64,000 bases of DNA, taken from Prorocentrum cordatum. Its lineage: Eukaryota > Sar > Dinophyceae > Prorocentrales > Prorocentraceae. The position numbers and the translations under genes are program-made. A model generated the notes under the pieces. The model did not search any database. It was given only the letters and a program-made list of their open reading frames with translations, and was not told the origin of the DNA. Where the stretch lies: positions 86,773 to 150,772 of the forward strand of contig CAUYUJ010017856.1 in assembly GCA_963575745.1 (NCBI GenBank), in the 5' to 3' direction. Shown one piece after another: positions 1 through 8,940 of the stretch (positions are counted from its first letter, which is position 1; each line of letters begins with the position of its first letter).

Positions 1-331
1 CCCATTCCCACTTCCATTCCCATTACCATTACCATTACCATTACCACTGCCATTGCCAGTACCATTACCATTACCATTACCATTACCTTTAACTCTACCT
101 TTACCTCTACCCTTACCATTACCATTACCATTGCCATGGCCATTACCATTGCCATTGCCATTGTCATTGCCATTCCCATTGCCATTGCCATTGCCATTAA
201 CATTACCATTACCGTTGCCATTGCCATTGTCATTGCCTCGCTACCCCGTTACCACTATCATTACCGTAACCATTACCAGTACCATTACCAGTACCATTAC
301 CATTACCACCATTGCCATTGCCATTGCCATT
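1..331. repeat. CCATTA/CCATTG hexanucleotide array
   Basis: The interval is built almost entirely of CCATTA, CCATTG and CCATTC hexamers and starts at the window edge, so its left end is not seen. Open frames through it encode only dipeptide-like repeats and are not genes. Confidence 0.95.
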
Positions 332-503
332 CGAGGATTTCAGTAGGAATCATTCAGTGGAGGGTTTCAGTAGGAATCCACATGTGGAGGATTTCGGTAG
401 GAATCATTCAGTGGAGGGTTTCGATAGGAACCCTTCTGTCGAGGATTTTACTGTGAATCCTTCTTATGGGGGCGTCCAATAGGAATCCTTCTAGGGGGAG
501 GGC
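332..503. repeat. Minisatellite, about 30-bp degenerate units
   Basis: About five or six imperfect units share the core GGATTTCAGTAGGAATC followed by a variable ATTCAGTGGAGG-like segment. Units drift steadily to the right. No coding signal was seen. Confidence 0.8.
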
Positions 504-525
504 AGATGTGGTCACGTCGCATTCC

Positions 526-610
526 TTTTTTTTTTTTCTCCTGGCGCCCCCCCCCCCCCAGAAAAAAAAAAAAAAAAAAATTGGGGGGGGGGGGACGCCC
601 GGAGAAAAAA
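526..610. repeat. Consecutive T, C, A and G homopolymer tracts
   Basis: Runs of T, C, A and G, each about 10-19 nt, follow one another within 85 bp. This is low-complexity sequence, and run lengths in assemblies of such tracts are unreliable. Confidence 0.85.
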
Positions 611-639
611 AAAGGCAGAGAGGTAGCAGGGGGGGAGAG

Positions 640-868
640 GGAGGAGGAGGAGGAGGAGGAGGAGGAGGAGGAGGAGGAGGAGGAGAGGAGGAGGAGGAGG
701 AGGAGAGGAGGAGGAGGAGGAGGAGGAGGAGGAGGAGGAGGAGGGAGGAGGAGGAGGAGGAGGAGGAGGAGGAGGAGGAGGAGGAGGGGAGGAGGAGGAG
801 GAGGAGGAGGAGGAGGAGGAGGAGGAGGAGGAGGAGGAGGAGGAGGGGGCGGAGGAGGAGGAGGAGGA
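640..868. repeat. (GGA)n array
   Basis: A nearly pure GGA trinucleotide array with a few phase slips. Long open frames on both strands here are poly-Gly/Glu/Arg or poly-Ser/Pro/Leu artefacts. Confidence 0.95.
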
Positions 869-968
869 CGACACAGAGCAGAGTTTGCACAGAAACAGTC
901 GCGAACTCAGCGCGAAAGTCTCGCGCGTGCGCTTTTGAACCCTTGCGACTCCACAATCCCCCGTTCTC

Positions 969-1015
969 GAGGAGGAGGAGGAGGAGGAGGAGGAGGAGGA
1001 GGAGGAGGAGGAGGA
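969..1015. repeat. (GGA)n array, short
   Basis: Second pure GGA tract, about 100 bp after the first. The sequence between the two tracts shows no recognisable feature. Confidence 0.95.
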
Positions 1016-1403
1016 TTTTTTCAACATCAACCCAGAGAAGGTGAGCCGACAGATTGAAACAGCCTGGGCTGAAACAGAGCTGCCGGCAACGGACCAAAGC
1101 GGTGGCCGACGCGCACGACGGGCACCCCAGGGACCGAGGTCAGTCGGAGTCGCCAGACCCCGCAGACCAAACGCGAGCAGCTCCTGCCACAAGAGGGGCG
1201 TCAACCTCGTCGGAGAGGCGAGCCCCTGCCCTGCGGAGCTGCTCTTGCCCGCCCCCACCCGCCTGGGGGGGGGGAGGGGCGACAGGCTCCCCCGCCCCCA
1301 CCGCATTGGGGGGGGAGGAGGAGGAAAGAGATCCCAGGACACCAGGCGGCCTAGTCCGTCCCGCCCCCACCCCAGTGCACGCACGAGGCGACGGCGGGAC
1401 GAC
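1016..1403. other. GC-rich flank of the copia insertion, no gene recognised
   Basis: Contains G/C homopolymer runs and short open frames without recognisable motifs. Because the copia element begins at its right end, this segment may once have been contiguous with the minus-strand LINE-like sequence that now starts at 9587, but I see no LINE protein motif here. Confidence 0.5.
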
Positions 1404-1408
1404 GGGCG
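1404..1408. repeat. Left target-site duplication GGGCG
   Basis: GGGCG lies flush against the shared LTR boundary on the left and is repeated at 9582-9586 flush with the right LTR end. Five-bp duplications are usual for Ty1/copia. The GC-rich context makes a chance match possible. Confidence 0.65.
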
Positions 1409-1670
1409 TCTCGTAGAAATCAGATTTTAGCCTAGAACGCTAACCAAGATGTGCACGTGGATTTCTGTACTCATATTCAGTGCTCGAGCTTTCTGTGCGC
1501 GGTTTCCATATCGAACTGTTTGTTTGACTTGGCTCGCGATCGAGCCCCAGGCATCCTGCCCCGAGGAAAGATACACTCTTCCTATCCTACACAGTTGAAG
1601 TTGATTATCGATATCATCTTACCCTCTCGGCAACCTCTCTTCGAGTCAACCTCGACGAGGCGACAAATCA
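1409..1670 (+). repeat. 5' LTR
   Basis: Matches 9320-9581 over 262 bp with two differences and ends in CAAATCA. It contains the promoter region of the element by analogy with other LTRs, although I cannot identify a TATA box with confidence. An open frame inside it (from 1451) is present in both LTRs and has no recognisable product. Confidence 0.93.
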
Positions 1671-1671
1671 T

Positions 1672-1685
1672 TGGTAGTGCGGAGC
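1672..1685 (+). promoter_or_regulatory. Putative tRNA primer-binding site
   Basis: TGGTAGTGCGGAGC begins two bases after the 5' LTR. Minus-strand primer sites of LTR elements start with TGG (complement of the tRNA CCA end) and lie in this position. The priming tRNA cannot be named from the window. Confidence 0.6.
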
Positions 1686-1722
1686 TTGGTTGAATTGTTT
1701 ATCTTGACTCAACGCTCTCAAG

Positions 1723-3066
1723 ATGGCATCATCGAGCACTGGCCAAGGCATCGAGATTCAGAAGATCCCGACGTGGGACGGCAAAGCGGAGACCGTGGAC
1801 GAGTACCAAGCGGAGGTGGAGCTGCTCACCCTGGCGACCAAGGAGGACGACAGGAAGCTGCTGGGACCTCGGCTGGTGCAGGCTCTCCCGAAGAACACCG
1901 CGCACAGGAAGCTGGCCCTGCGTCTGCCGCGGACGGAGGATACACCCGACACGATCGTGGGGGAAAAAGGCCCGGAGAACCTCTTGAGGGCCTTCCAGAA
2001 GAGTTTGGGGAAGCAAGCATCAAGCGATGTAGTGGACAAAGTGTTCGCCTACTATTACGATCGGAAAACGTCAGGCCCGAGAGTGAGGAAGCTCGGGCAG
2101 ACGATCGGCCTCTACGCGGAGCAGGAAGAAGATGCCTACCAGGAGATGGAGAAGAGCGTCCGGGCCATCTGTCCGGACATCGACGCGATCGACCTGATCC
2201 CCGACGAGCTTCGCGGGATCATCTTCCTCGTGAATGCGGGCCTCGACCCGAGCGAGCGCGCCACTGTGGTGGCGGGCCTCAACGATTGGTCCATCGAATC
2301 GGTGATCGACAAGCTGAAGCATGTATGGTCGGATAAGGACCTGGCCGCGAGGGACAACATCGTGGCGAGGCGCAGGGGCCTGAGGATCCAGAGCGCCCGT
2401 GACAGTCGTCGCGATCGTTCGAAGATCAATTACCAGGAGGACGAGGAAGAGGACGAGGCCTTCTTCGAGGGTAGCAACGAGCTCGGCGAGGAGGACGTCA
2501 ACTACGAGGAGGAGGCCGCCGCCGAAGAGCAGATCGAGGAGCTGGAGGCCTACGCGGAGGACGCAGAGGTGTACGCGCAGGACGCCCGCCGTACCTTCAC
2601 GGAGGCTAAGAAGATGCTGGCGGAGGCGGCCGAGAACAGGAGCGGCTACTTCCCGGTGGTCGGGATCGGGCAGCTCCCTGAGAGGCAGCAGCAGCGCGAC
2701 ACGCAGAAGGCGGCGGCGACGGCGAAGGCGGCTTTGCGGCCCCCCAAGCCTCCAGGCCCACAGGGAGGGGAGCGCCGCGCTCCTCCCCCACCACAACCAG
2801 TGGGCCGCCGCCCGGCTGGCAAGGGCAAGGGCCGCGGGATCAAGTGCCTGATATGCCAGGGCCCGCGCCGTGCGGTGGACTGCCCGAAGCGGCTCAGCAC
2901 CGGAGTCGACGGCAACAACATGCAGATGGCGGCTTCGTGGACGTCGAGACCGACGAGACGAACTACAGCAACGAGGGCATCCCGCCGGATGATGGCCAGG
3001 CGGGCTGGGTACACGAGGAGATGGTCGGCTACGCGATTATCGACGCCGGGGCCTCCAAGAGCATGA
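1723..3066 (+). CDS. gag: Copia gag-like polyprotein
   Basis: The frame opens at an ATG 52 bp after the LTR and begins MASSSTGQGIEIQKIP. The first ~230 residues are the helical capsid-like part (DEYQAEVELL and YYYDRKTSGPRVRKL near residues 25 and 110). An acidic coiled segment follows, then a Pro/Ala/Lys-rich tail. At 2845-2883 a CCHC-knuckle-like CLICQGPRRAVDC retains three cysteines, but Arg stands where His is expected, so zinc binding is doubtful. The genuine gag frame probably ends near 2930; the residues after that are read out of frame, because the protease continues in the next frame. Gag would form the virus-like particle that packages element RNA. The frame change fits a 1-nt deletion or a -1 frameshift; I see no convincing slippery heptamer. 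Confidence 0.85.
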   Translation: MASSSTGQGIEIQKIPTWDGKAETVDEYQAEVELLTLATKEDDRKLLGPRLVQALPKNTAHRKLALRLPRTEDTPDTIVGEKGPENLLRAFQKSLGKQASSDVVDKVFAYYYDRKTSGPRVRKLGQTIGLYAEQEEDAYQEMEKSVRAICPDIDAIDLIPDELRGIIFLVNAGLDPSERATVVAGLNDWSIESVIDKLKHVWSDKDLAARDNIVARRRGLRIQSARDSRRDRSKINYQEDEEEDEAFFEGSNELGEEDVNYEEEAAAEEQIEELEAYAEDAEVYAQDARRTFTEAKKMLAEAAENRSGYFPVVGIGQLPERQQQRDTQKAAATAKAALRPPKPPGPQGGERRAPPPPQPVGRRPAGKGKGRGIKCLICQGPRRAVDCPKRLSTGVDGNNMQMAASWTSRPTRRTTATRASRRMMARRAGYTRRWSATRLSTPGPPRA

Positions 3067-3416
3067 TCGGCCTGGACCTCGCCGTGGCGATTCAGGACAC
3101 GATCGTGGAGGAGACGGGCATCGACCAGGTCACGATGGACTACAGCAAGACGACGAAGTTCACCTACGCGGGCGGTGAGAAGGGCCAGTCCATCGGGAAG
3201 TTCGGGTTCGAGCATCCAGTGGCGCTCGTGGAAGACGATAACAAGCTGTGGTTCGACCTCGTGGAGACCAAGTCCCCGATGCTGCTCGGCCTCGACTACC
3301 TCGAGAAGTCTGGGGCTGACCTAGTCAAGGACAGGTTGGCGCTCGTCTACCCCGACGGCCACGAGGAGCCAGTGGTGAGGCTGTCCAGCTCTCACTACGC
3401 GCTGCCCGTCCTGTGA
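2931..3416 (+). CDS. Copia aspartic protease domain
   Basis: This frame carries YAIIDAGASKSMIG with the catalytic D-A-G-A at 3042-3053 (family consensus D-[ST]-G-A) and a second conserved strand MLLGLDYLEKSGADLV about 85 residues later, as in retroviral-type proteases that work as dimers. The Ala in place of Ser/Thr in the active-site triplet is unusual. The frame differs from gag, so expression as a fusion would need frameshifting, or the copy is mutated. It ends at 3416, and the coding signal continues in another frame. Its role in an active element would be cleavage of the gag-pol polyprotein. Confidence 0.8.
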   Translation, partial: GFVDVETDETNYSNEGIPPDDGQAGWVHEEMVGYAIIDAGASKSMIGLDLAVAIQDTIVEETGIDQVTMDYSKTTKFTYAGGEKGQSIGKFGFEHPVALVEDDNKLWFDLVETKSPMLLGLDYLEKSGADLVKDRLALVYPDGHEEPVVRLSSSHYALPVL

Positions 3417-3543
3417 GGATGCCCAGCCGGAGGCCGAGACAACGCCGAAGGATTGGGAAGAGATAGAAGTTGTCAACTTTGTTCTCTCGTCGATCGTCGA
3501 TCGCTCAGAGTCCCCTGGAAAGACCAGAGTCAGGATAACATGA
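3412..3543 (+). pseudogene. Short continuation of the pol linker after protease, shifted frame
   Basis: After the protease stop, the adjacent frame reads CEDAQPEAETTPKDWEEIEV and onwards, acidic in character like other copia linkers, until TGA at 3541-3543. I infer a second frameshift at about 3410. Confidence is limited because linkers are not conserved. Confidence 0.4.
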
Positions 3544-3697
3544 AGATCACGCTCATTAATTCAAAAACCACTGAAAATTCTCCAATACAAAGATGTAAAC
3601 AGCGTGCAGAAAATGAAAAGCCTCAATATGGGGACCTCCAGGGAGCCCAAGGTGAGGACCCAGGCCATACACGCACGAGACACTGCACTTCATGGAG
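3544..3697 (+). other. AT-richer segment inside pol, possible insertion or intron
   Basis: Base composition drops here compared with the surrounding GC-rich coding sequence, and all frames lose copia-like character until about 3950. It may be an insertion into the element or an intron. No splice sites can be assigned with confidence. Confidence 0.4.
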
Positions 3698-4792
3698 TAC
3701 GGCTACCACATGTACGAGATAGGTCATGTCCTGCAGTACGGCTACCACAGGCACGAGATAGGTCATGTCACCATGTACGGCTACAGCATGCACGGGATGG
3801 ATCATGTCACAGAGTACGGCCACAGCATGCACAAGATAGGTCATGTCACGCACACGTATTTGCAGCACGTCATGAGAACACTGAGCAGCACATGCCAGAC
3901 ATATGTCCACCGCCTCCGAAGCCACTTTCGTCAAGCAGTTGCTCCGGGAGGAGCTTTCGTGATTTCAGCAGGCAGGATATTCGTGAGCAGTCCGCAGGGG
4001 CCATGGGTATCATCCGAGGTCGAGATCTCGGACGAAGAGTTCGAGTGGGACCTGGTGGGCCCGCCCAGCGCAGAGGAGGGCTCTCCCTCCTCAGTGCCGC
4101 CCTCGTCGTCGGCTGCGCCTGCGGCGGAGGCAGACCCGATCCAGTTCTACGAGGACTTGAAGGGGCAAGCGATGGAGCTGTTCGCCGTGACCGACCCGGA
4201 CACGAAGGAGGAACTGAGGGATCAGGCATCCAGACAGGCTGCCAAGGACGGCTTGCTCGCGGAGACGGCTCGTCGAGCAAGGGCAGGAACGCTACCCATG
4301 TCCTGGAAGTACCTCCTCGCCGAGGCGGAGATCGCCTGGGCCAAGGATCAGGGTCGCAGCCTGCAGGTGGACGCCGAGGTCAGGGAGTTGCCGACGGTAC
4401 CGAGAACCAAGAAGCGAGGGTCCGGACAGTCGGATTCGAAGCCCTCGGAGGCCTCTCCAGTGGGACCTCCGGAGAGCAAGGGGGCACCAACTCCACGTCC
4501 GGAGCCAACGACCCCTTACTACAAGAAGCTCCCCTCGGACAAGAAGCAGAACGCCGAGACGTCAGCCAGCAAGTTGAAGGACCCAGATCGCCCGTCGAAG
4601 ACCATGGAGCAGATCGGACGCAATCGGTGGCAGAGGCTCGTGATGAGGATCCAGTCCCGCAAGCGCTGGTCCCAGCACGCCCAGCTGCTGAAGTACGCGA
4701 AGAACGGGTGCCCCAAGAAGTTCACGGAGGCGAAGGGCTTTGGAGCTCACATCGGCAGGTGGAGCTGGCGGGAGATAAGCTACGAGTGGTAG
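3692..4792 (+). pseudogene. Copia pol linker region, second reading frame
   Basis: From about 3990 this frame is acidic and Ser/Pro-rich (SSEVEISDEEFEWDLVGPP), then basic towards the end (WQRLVMRIQSRKRWSQHAQL). It stops at 4790-4792, while the adjacent frame picks up the methyltransferase-like module, so a third frameshift lies near 4756-4792. The first 50 codons are the tandem repeat. No enzymatic motif was seen. By position it corresponds to the variable part between protease and integrase. Confidence 0.55.
3698..3853 (+). repeat. Four 39-bp tandem repeats inside pol
   Basis: Four units of 39 bp (about TACGGCTACAGCATGCAC plus a GGTCATGTCA core) preserve one frame and would encode a 13-residue repeat, YGYHRHEIGHVTM-like, rich in His and Tyr. 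The frame stays open into the downstream linker (to 4792). Whether the repeat is translated is unknown. Confidence 0.75.
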
Positions 4793-7700
4793 GTCAGCTA
4801 CCTCAGCGAGTCAGACACAAAGCGCTGCAAGCGGCCTCGAAGCTCGACCACCAGGGGATCCGGAAACTGTCAGCTATGGCCCGAGAGGGCCGAACCGACC
4901 TGCTGGAGATCTGTGTCCCACCGGACAGCTCTCTGGGCAGCCAGGTGGAGAAGATGGGAGGAGTGGTCACGAGGATGGGCCTGTTCAACCTCTTCGACTT
5001 CTCCAAGAAGTCATCGGTGCTCAAGGCGAAAGAACTCATCAGCAGGGAGCGACCCCGCTGGGCCCACGCCTCCCCTCCGTGCTCGCCGTTCTCAGCACTG
5101 CAAAACGGAAGGCCCAACACCGTCGAGTCCCAGGAGAAGCTGATGAAGGTCAGGAAGTGGGGTCGCAGAGTCATGAGGAACGTCCTGGAGGTGCTGATCT
5201 ACGCGTGGCAGGAGTTTGGCACCGAGATTTCAGTGGAGCATCCCCTCTCCGCGAGCTCCTGGAGAAGTATCCCGGAGCTGTTCGACGTGTGGCAGCAGTT
5301 GTACGAGGCCATCAGCTACGGATGCGGCTGGGGTATGAGGAGCGACGTGACCGGAGAGTTGGTTCGCAAGGGCTGGAGGATCGTCACCACCAACCAGAAG
5401 CTCGCCGACCGACTTCGGAGGAGGTGTACGCGTGACCACGAGCACACCGTGATCGAGACAGGCCTCGCCGATGTCGGGAAGACTGCCCGATATCCGATAG
5501 CGATGTGTCGAAAATGGGCTGCGACCATCATGGAGGAAGATGCCCAGGACTACTTCGAGGTGCAGAGAGTATTCGCGACCGACGAGGAGGAGCTGAACCA
5601 GACGACTGCCAACGAGGACGACCTCACGAAGATAGATCCGAAGGTGGTCGACCTGGTCAAGGAGCTCATGAGCATCCACGTCAACATGAACCACATGGGC
5701 CTCAATGCCATGCGCGCCTACCTCACTCGGAAGGGAGCTCAGCCCTGGGTTATCACGCTGGCAGGCCAGCTGAAGTGCAGCATCTGTGAGGCAACGGCTC
5801 GTCGGGAGCCGATGCCCGTGGCAGCCGGTCGCGAGGCGGAACCCTTGGACGTGCTCCAGATGGACGGCTTCGACTGGATCCACCCCGTCACCGAGACCAG
5901 AGCTCGAGGTACGATGATGGTCGACGAGGGCTCAGCTAAGGCCGTGCCAGTGATCCACACCACCGTGCCGAACAAAGGGAACGCGGGCGAGACCTCGTCT
6001 GCGACGGTGTGGGACACCTTCGTGAATTGCTGGGCGCGGTACTTCGGTCGTCCTCTGCAAGTAAGGACTGACCCAGCCGGAGCCTACAGAGCCAAGAAGC
6101 TCAACGAGACGGCCTCAGAGCATGGGATTCACTGGGAGGTCGGACCCGCCGAGGCACACTGGAAGCACGGGCGCGTGGAGGTGACCATTAACCTGCTCAA
6201 GGTGGCAGCCGCGAGGATGGCCATCATGGACCCGGAGTGCCCGATCCAAGAGCTGTTCAGCTGGGCGGTGGCCGCCCACGCGGAAATGTTCCGGGTATCC
6301 GGAGCCTCGCCCGACCAGGTGATTTTCGGCAGGCAGCTGCGTCCACTCGACTCCCAGCTGACGGGCACAGTCGTGCAGCTCCAAGCCGAGGCGGAAAAAG
6401 GCACCAGCGCGGAGCTGATGATGAAGAGGCGCATGCAGGCCCGTAAGGCTTTCGCCGAGGCTCTCGCAGATCGACAAGCTCGACTGGCCGCGCTTTCCAA
6501 GACGAGGAAGTTCAGGACGTGGGAGACGGGCGAGCTCGTCTTCTACTGGGTGGAGCCTGGCAGCAGGAAAGACAAGCTGAAAAAGTCCAAGGGCGAGTTC
6601 ATCGGACCTGCCCTCGTGGTCAACCAGTTCTTCCGTCACGAGAAGGGCGAGGCAACCCCCCGCAACCTGGTACTGGTGTACCACCGCAACCAGCTGATCC
6701 TGACCACGCCTCAGCAGCTTCGTCCCGCGTCGGAGCACGAGAAGGCACTACGCGAGATCCTTCAGAAAGCGAAGCCCATCGAGAGACAGCCCCTGACGGA
6801 GGCCATGGACATCGGTGCGAGGTACTGGGATCTAAGCCATCAGAGACCACCCGAGGGAGCAGATCATGATCGAGCCGAGCGTCAGGTTTCGGCTGACGAG
6901 CCTGAAGGAGACCCAGGACCAGAGAGAGCCGACGAGAACACGGTGCCCGAAGATCCAGCGGAGGACGAGGCCATGCCCGGGGTCGACGAGATCTCGAGCG
7001 AGGACTTTGAAGGACCTGGAGGAGATCAGCAGCCCCCCGGGGAGGAGGACATGAGCGCCGAAGAGGCACTTCGCCGTGTCGCGGAGGCCCCCGACTCAGA
7101 GCCCGATCAGGAGGAGACTCCAGAATCTCGAGCATCATCATCGACACCACCTCCGGCAGCAGCGTCAGCACCAGCAAGGCCGGCCTCCACCGAGTATCGA
7201 GTGGAGAAGAACCCTCTCCTGGATGATGTACCGATATCGATCCAGCGCAGCGTGGCGAGCAGGACAGCGCCGACTACGCCACCAGAGGCACCCCCCGAGA
7301 AGAAGGCGAGGACGGCTGAGGAGCTCGGGGTGGCGGAGATCTTCTCCAATATGACGGAGGACAGGGACGTCTACCTGGCCGAGTTCATCGTGGAGGGCGA
7401 CGCGCTGGCGGCGTTCAGCGAGAAGCCGAAGCAGACGCTGAAGAAAGCAGTCAAGAAGGGCCAGGTCGAGATCAACCTGCGGAAAGCGACTCCGGAGGTG
7501 AAGGCCTTGGTGGGCAACGCCAAGCTCGTGGAGGTGAACAACTGGATGCACAACGAGGTGTGCCAGGCTGCTCTCCGGAAAGCCGGGGTGAAACCTATGA
7601 AGATGAGGTGGCACCTGATTCTGAAGGACGACGGCGAGGTGAAAGCGAGGCTGATCCTGCTGGGGTTCCAGGACCCGCGTCTGGCCACGATCGACAAGTC

Positions 7701-8940
7701 GAGCCCCGCCGTCTCGTCTCGGGGCCGGAACTTGGCGCTGCAGATGATGGCCAATATGCGGCTCAAGCTCTACAAGGGCGACGTCAAGGCAGCCTTCCTG
7801 CAGGGAGATCCAACTCAAGCCAAGCACGACCTGCTGGTGGAGCCGGTGCCCGAGCTACGCGAGGCCATGCAGTTGTCAGATGACGAGTGCGCGAAGATGC
7901 TGAAGGCGGCCTATGGACTCGTGAGTGCCCCGAAGGAGTGGTACCACAAGGTGGACAGCGACCTGAAGAGGCTGGGATATGTGGCGATGACCTTGGAGCC
8001 ATGCCTGTGGATCAAGTACGACAGCGACGGGCAGGTTGAGACGGTCATCTTCGTACACGTGGACGACTTCGTGATGGGCATACCGAGCTCACCTACAGGC
8101 CACAAGAACTTGTACCAGGTGCAGGAGCTGTACAGTTGGGGATCCTGGGAGACCGGATTCATCACGCAGTGCGGCTCAGAGTACGTGCAGCTGGCGGACT
8201 ACACCATCATTCAGAGCCTGGCCAAGGCCGTGCAGAAGGTCGAGTACATCGAGCTGACCAAAGAAGAGTCGAAGCTGAGGGACGAGGTACCGCTGTCCGA
8301 CCGCCTCAAGTCCAAGTGCCGAGCCGCGCTGGGGAGTACCATGTTCCTGGCGTCTCAGGGAATGACATGGCTCGCAGGAGAAACGAGCATCTTGGGCGGC
8401 GAAGTGCCGACTGGAACGATGGCGACCATCAAGAAGATCAACAAGCTAGTGCACACCGCTCATGAGACCTCGTGGATCACGATCGTGTTCAAGCCCATGG
8501 ACGACCCGGTCTTCGTAACATGGCATGATGCAGCATGGAAGGTGCGCAAATCAGGAGGCTCTCACGGTGGAATGATTATGGCGATGGCGGAACGCAAGAT
8601 TCTGGACGGCCATCTTACGAGTGTTTCGGTGATTCAAGGAGCCTCTCGTAAGTTACCCCGGGTAGCCCGCAGTTCCCTGAGCGCCGAAATTCAAATGGGT
8701 ACTATGGCCAACGAAGCTCAAGAGTATGCTCGATTAGCCTGGTATGAGATGCTACACGGACGACAGATACCTGTCCACGAGATCAACGAGTGCATCAAGA
8801 CGGTGTCCGGTACGCTAGTGACTGACTGCAAGGCCATGTACGACAGTGTGGTGAGAGCATGCTCGTCCGGCTACGGCTGCGCTTGCCCTACGTCAGAGCA
8901 TGAGTGCAGCTACAACCGTGCTACGCTGGGTTCATTCTGA
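4756..8940 (+). CDS. pol: Copia pol: methyltransferase-like module, integrase, RT, RNase H (partial)
   Basis: About 1395 codons are open. Residues ~48-170 resemble a Rossmann/C5-methyltransferase scaffold: DLLEICVPPDSS, then ASPPCSPFS (PPC at 5074-5082), then VEHP (5233-5244). Integrase follows: an H-x4-H...C-x2-C zinc site (His codons 5677 and 5692; Cys codons 5776 and 5785) and catalytic D (5863), D (6070) and E (6178), with 35 residues between the last two. A C-terminal integrase part ends near 6740 and an acidic linker spans about 6840-7330. The copia RT shows GDVKAAFLQGD (Asp 7780) and HVDDF (Asp pair 8062-8067). RNase H has Asp 8527, Glu 8686 and Asp 8824. The frame ends at 8940 through a shift, so the last RNase H part is in the next frame. 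The apparent upstream extension of the frame to 3604 is not copia-like. Confidence 0.9.
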   Translation, partial: QVELAGDKLRVVGQLPQRVRHKALQAASKLDHQGIRKLSAMAREGRTDLLEICVPPDSSLGSQVEKMGGVVTRMGLFNLFDFSKKSSVLKAKELISRERPRWAHASPPCSPFSALQNGRPNTVESQEKLMKVRKWGRRVMRNVLEVLIYAWQEFGTEISVEHPLSASSWRSIPELFDVWQQLYEAISYGCGWGMRSDVTGELVRKGWRIVTTNQKLADRLRRRCTRDHEHTVIETGLADVGKTARYPIAMCRKWAATIMEEDAQDYFEVQRVFATDEEELNQTTANEDDLTKIDPKVVDLVKELMSIHVNMNHMGLNAMRAYLTRKGAQPWVITLAGQLKCSICEATARREPMPVAAGREAEPLDVLQMDGFDWIHPVTETRARGTMMVDEGSAKAVPVIHTTVPNKGNAGETSSATVWDTFVNCWARYFGRPLQVRTDPAGAYRAKKLNETASEHGIHWEVGPAEAHWKHGRVEVTINLLKVAAARMAIMDPECPIQELFSWAVAAHAEMFRVSGASPDQVIFGRQLRPLDSQLTGTVVQLQAEAEKGTSAELMMKRRMQARKAFAEALADRQARLAALSKTRKFRTWETGELVFYWVEPGSRKDKLKKSKGEFIGPALVVNQFFRHEKGEATPRNLVLVYHRNQLILTTPQQLRPASEHEKALREILQKAKPIERQPLTEAMDIGARYWDLSHQRPPEGADHDRAERQVSADEPEGDPGPERADENTVPEDPAEDEAMPGVDEISSEDFEGPGGDQQPPGEEDMSAEEALRRVAEAPDSEPDQEETPESRASSSTPPPAAASAPARPASTEYRVEKNPLLDDVPISIQRSVASRTAPTTPPEAPPEKKARTAEELGVAEIFSNMTEDRDVYLAEFIVEGDALAAFSEKPKQTLKKAVKKGQVEINLRKATPEVKALVGNAKLVEVNNWMHNEVCQAALRKAGVKPMKMRWHLILKDDGEVKARLILLGFQDPRLATIDKSSPAVSSRGRNLALQMMANMRLKLYKGDVKAAFLQGDPTQAKHDLLVEPVPELREAMQLSDDECAKMLKAAYGLVSAPKEWYHKVDSDLKRLGYVAMTLEPCLWIKYDSDGQVETVIFVHVDDFVMGIPSSPTGHKNLYQVQELYSWGSWETGFITQCGSEYVQLADYTIIQSLAKAVQKVEYIELTKEESKLRDEVPLSDRLKSKCRAALGSTMFLASQGMTWLAGETSILGGEVPTGTMATIKKINKLVHTAHETSWITIVFKPMDDPVFVTWHDAAWKVRKSGGSHGGMIMAMAERKILDGHLTSVSVIQGASRKLPRVARSSLSAEIQMGTMANEAQEYARLAWYEMLHGRQIPVHEINECIKTVSGTLVTDCKAMYDSVVRACSSGYGCACPTSEHECSYNRATLGSF

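Noticed and set aside
466-1057. Long open frames on both strands (up to 290 codons)
   Set aside because: They read GGA repeats and homopolymers as poly-Gly/Arg/Glu or Leu/Ser/Pro; no domain and no unique sequence of useful length.
1451-1693. 80-codon frame in the LTR, repeated at 9362
   Set aside because: It lies within LTR sequence and its downstream part differs after the LTR; no known LTR-encoded product matches.
2900-2945. Programmed -1 frameshift between gag and protease
   Set aside because: The frame relation fits, but no X-XXY-YYZ slippery heptamer or clear downstream pseudoknot is visible, so a 1-nt deletion is equally likely.
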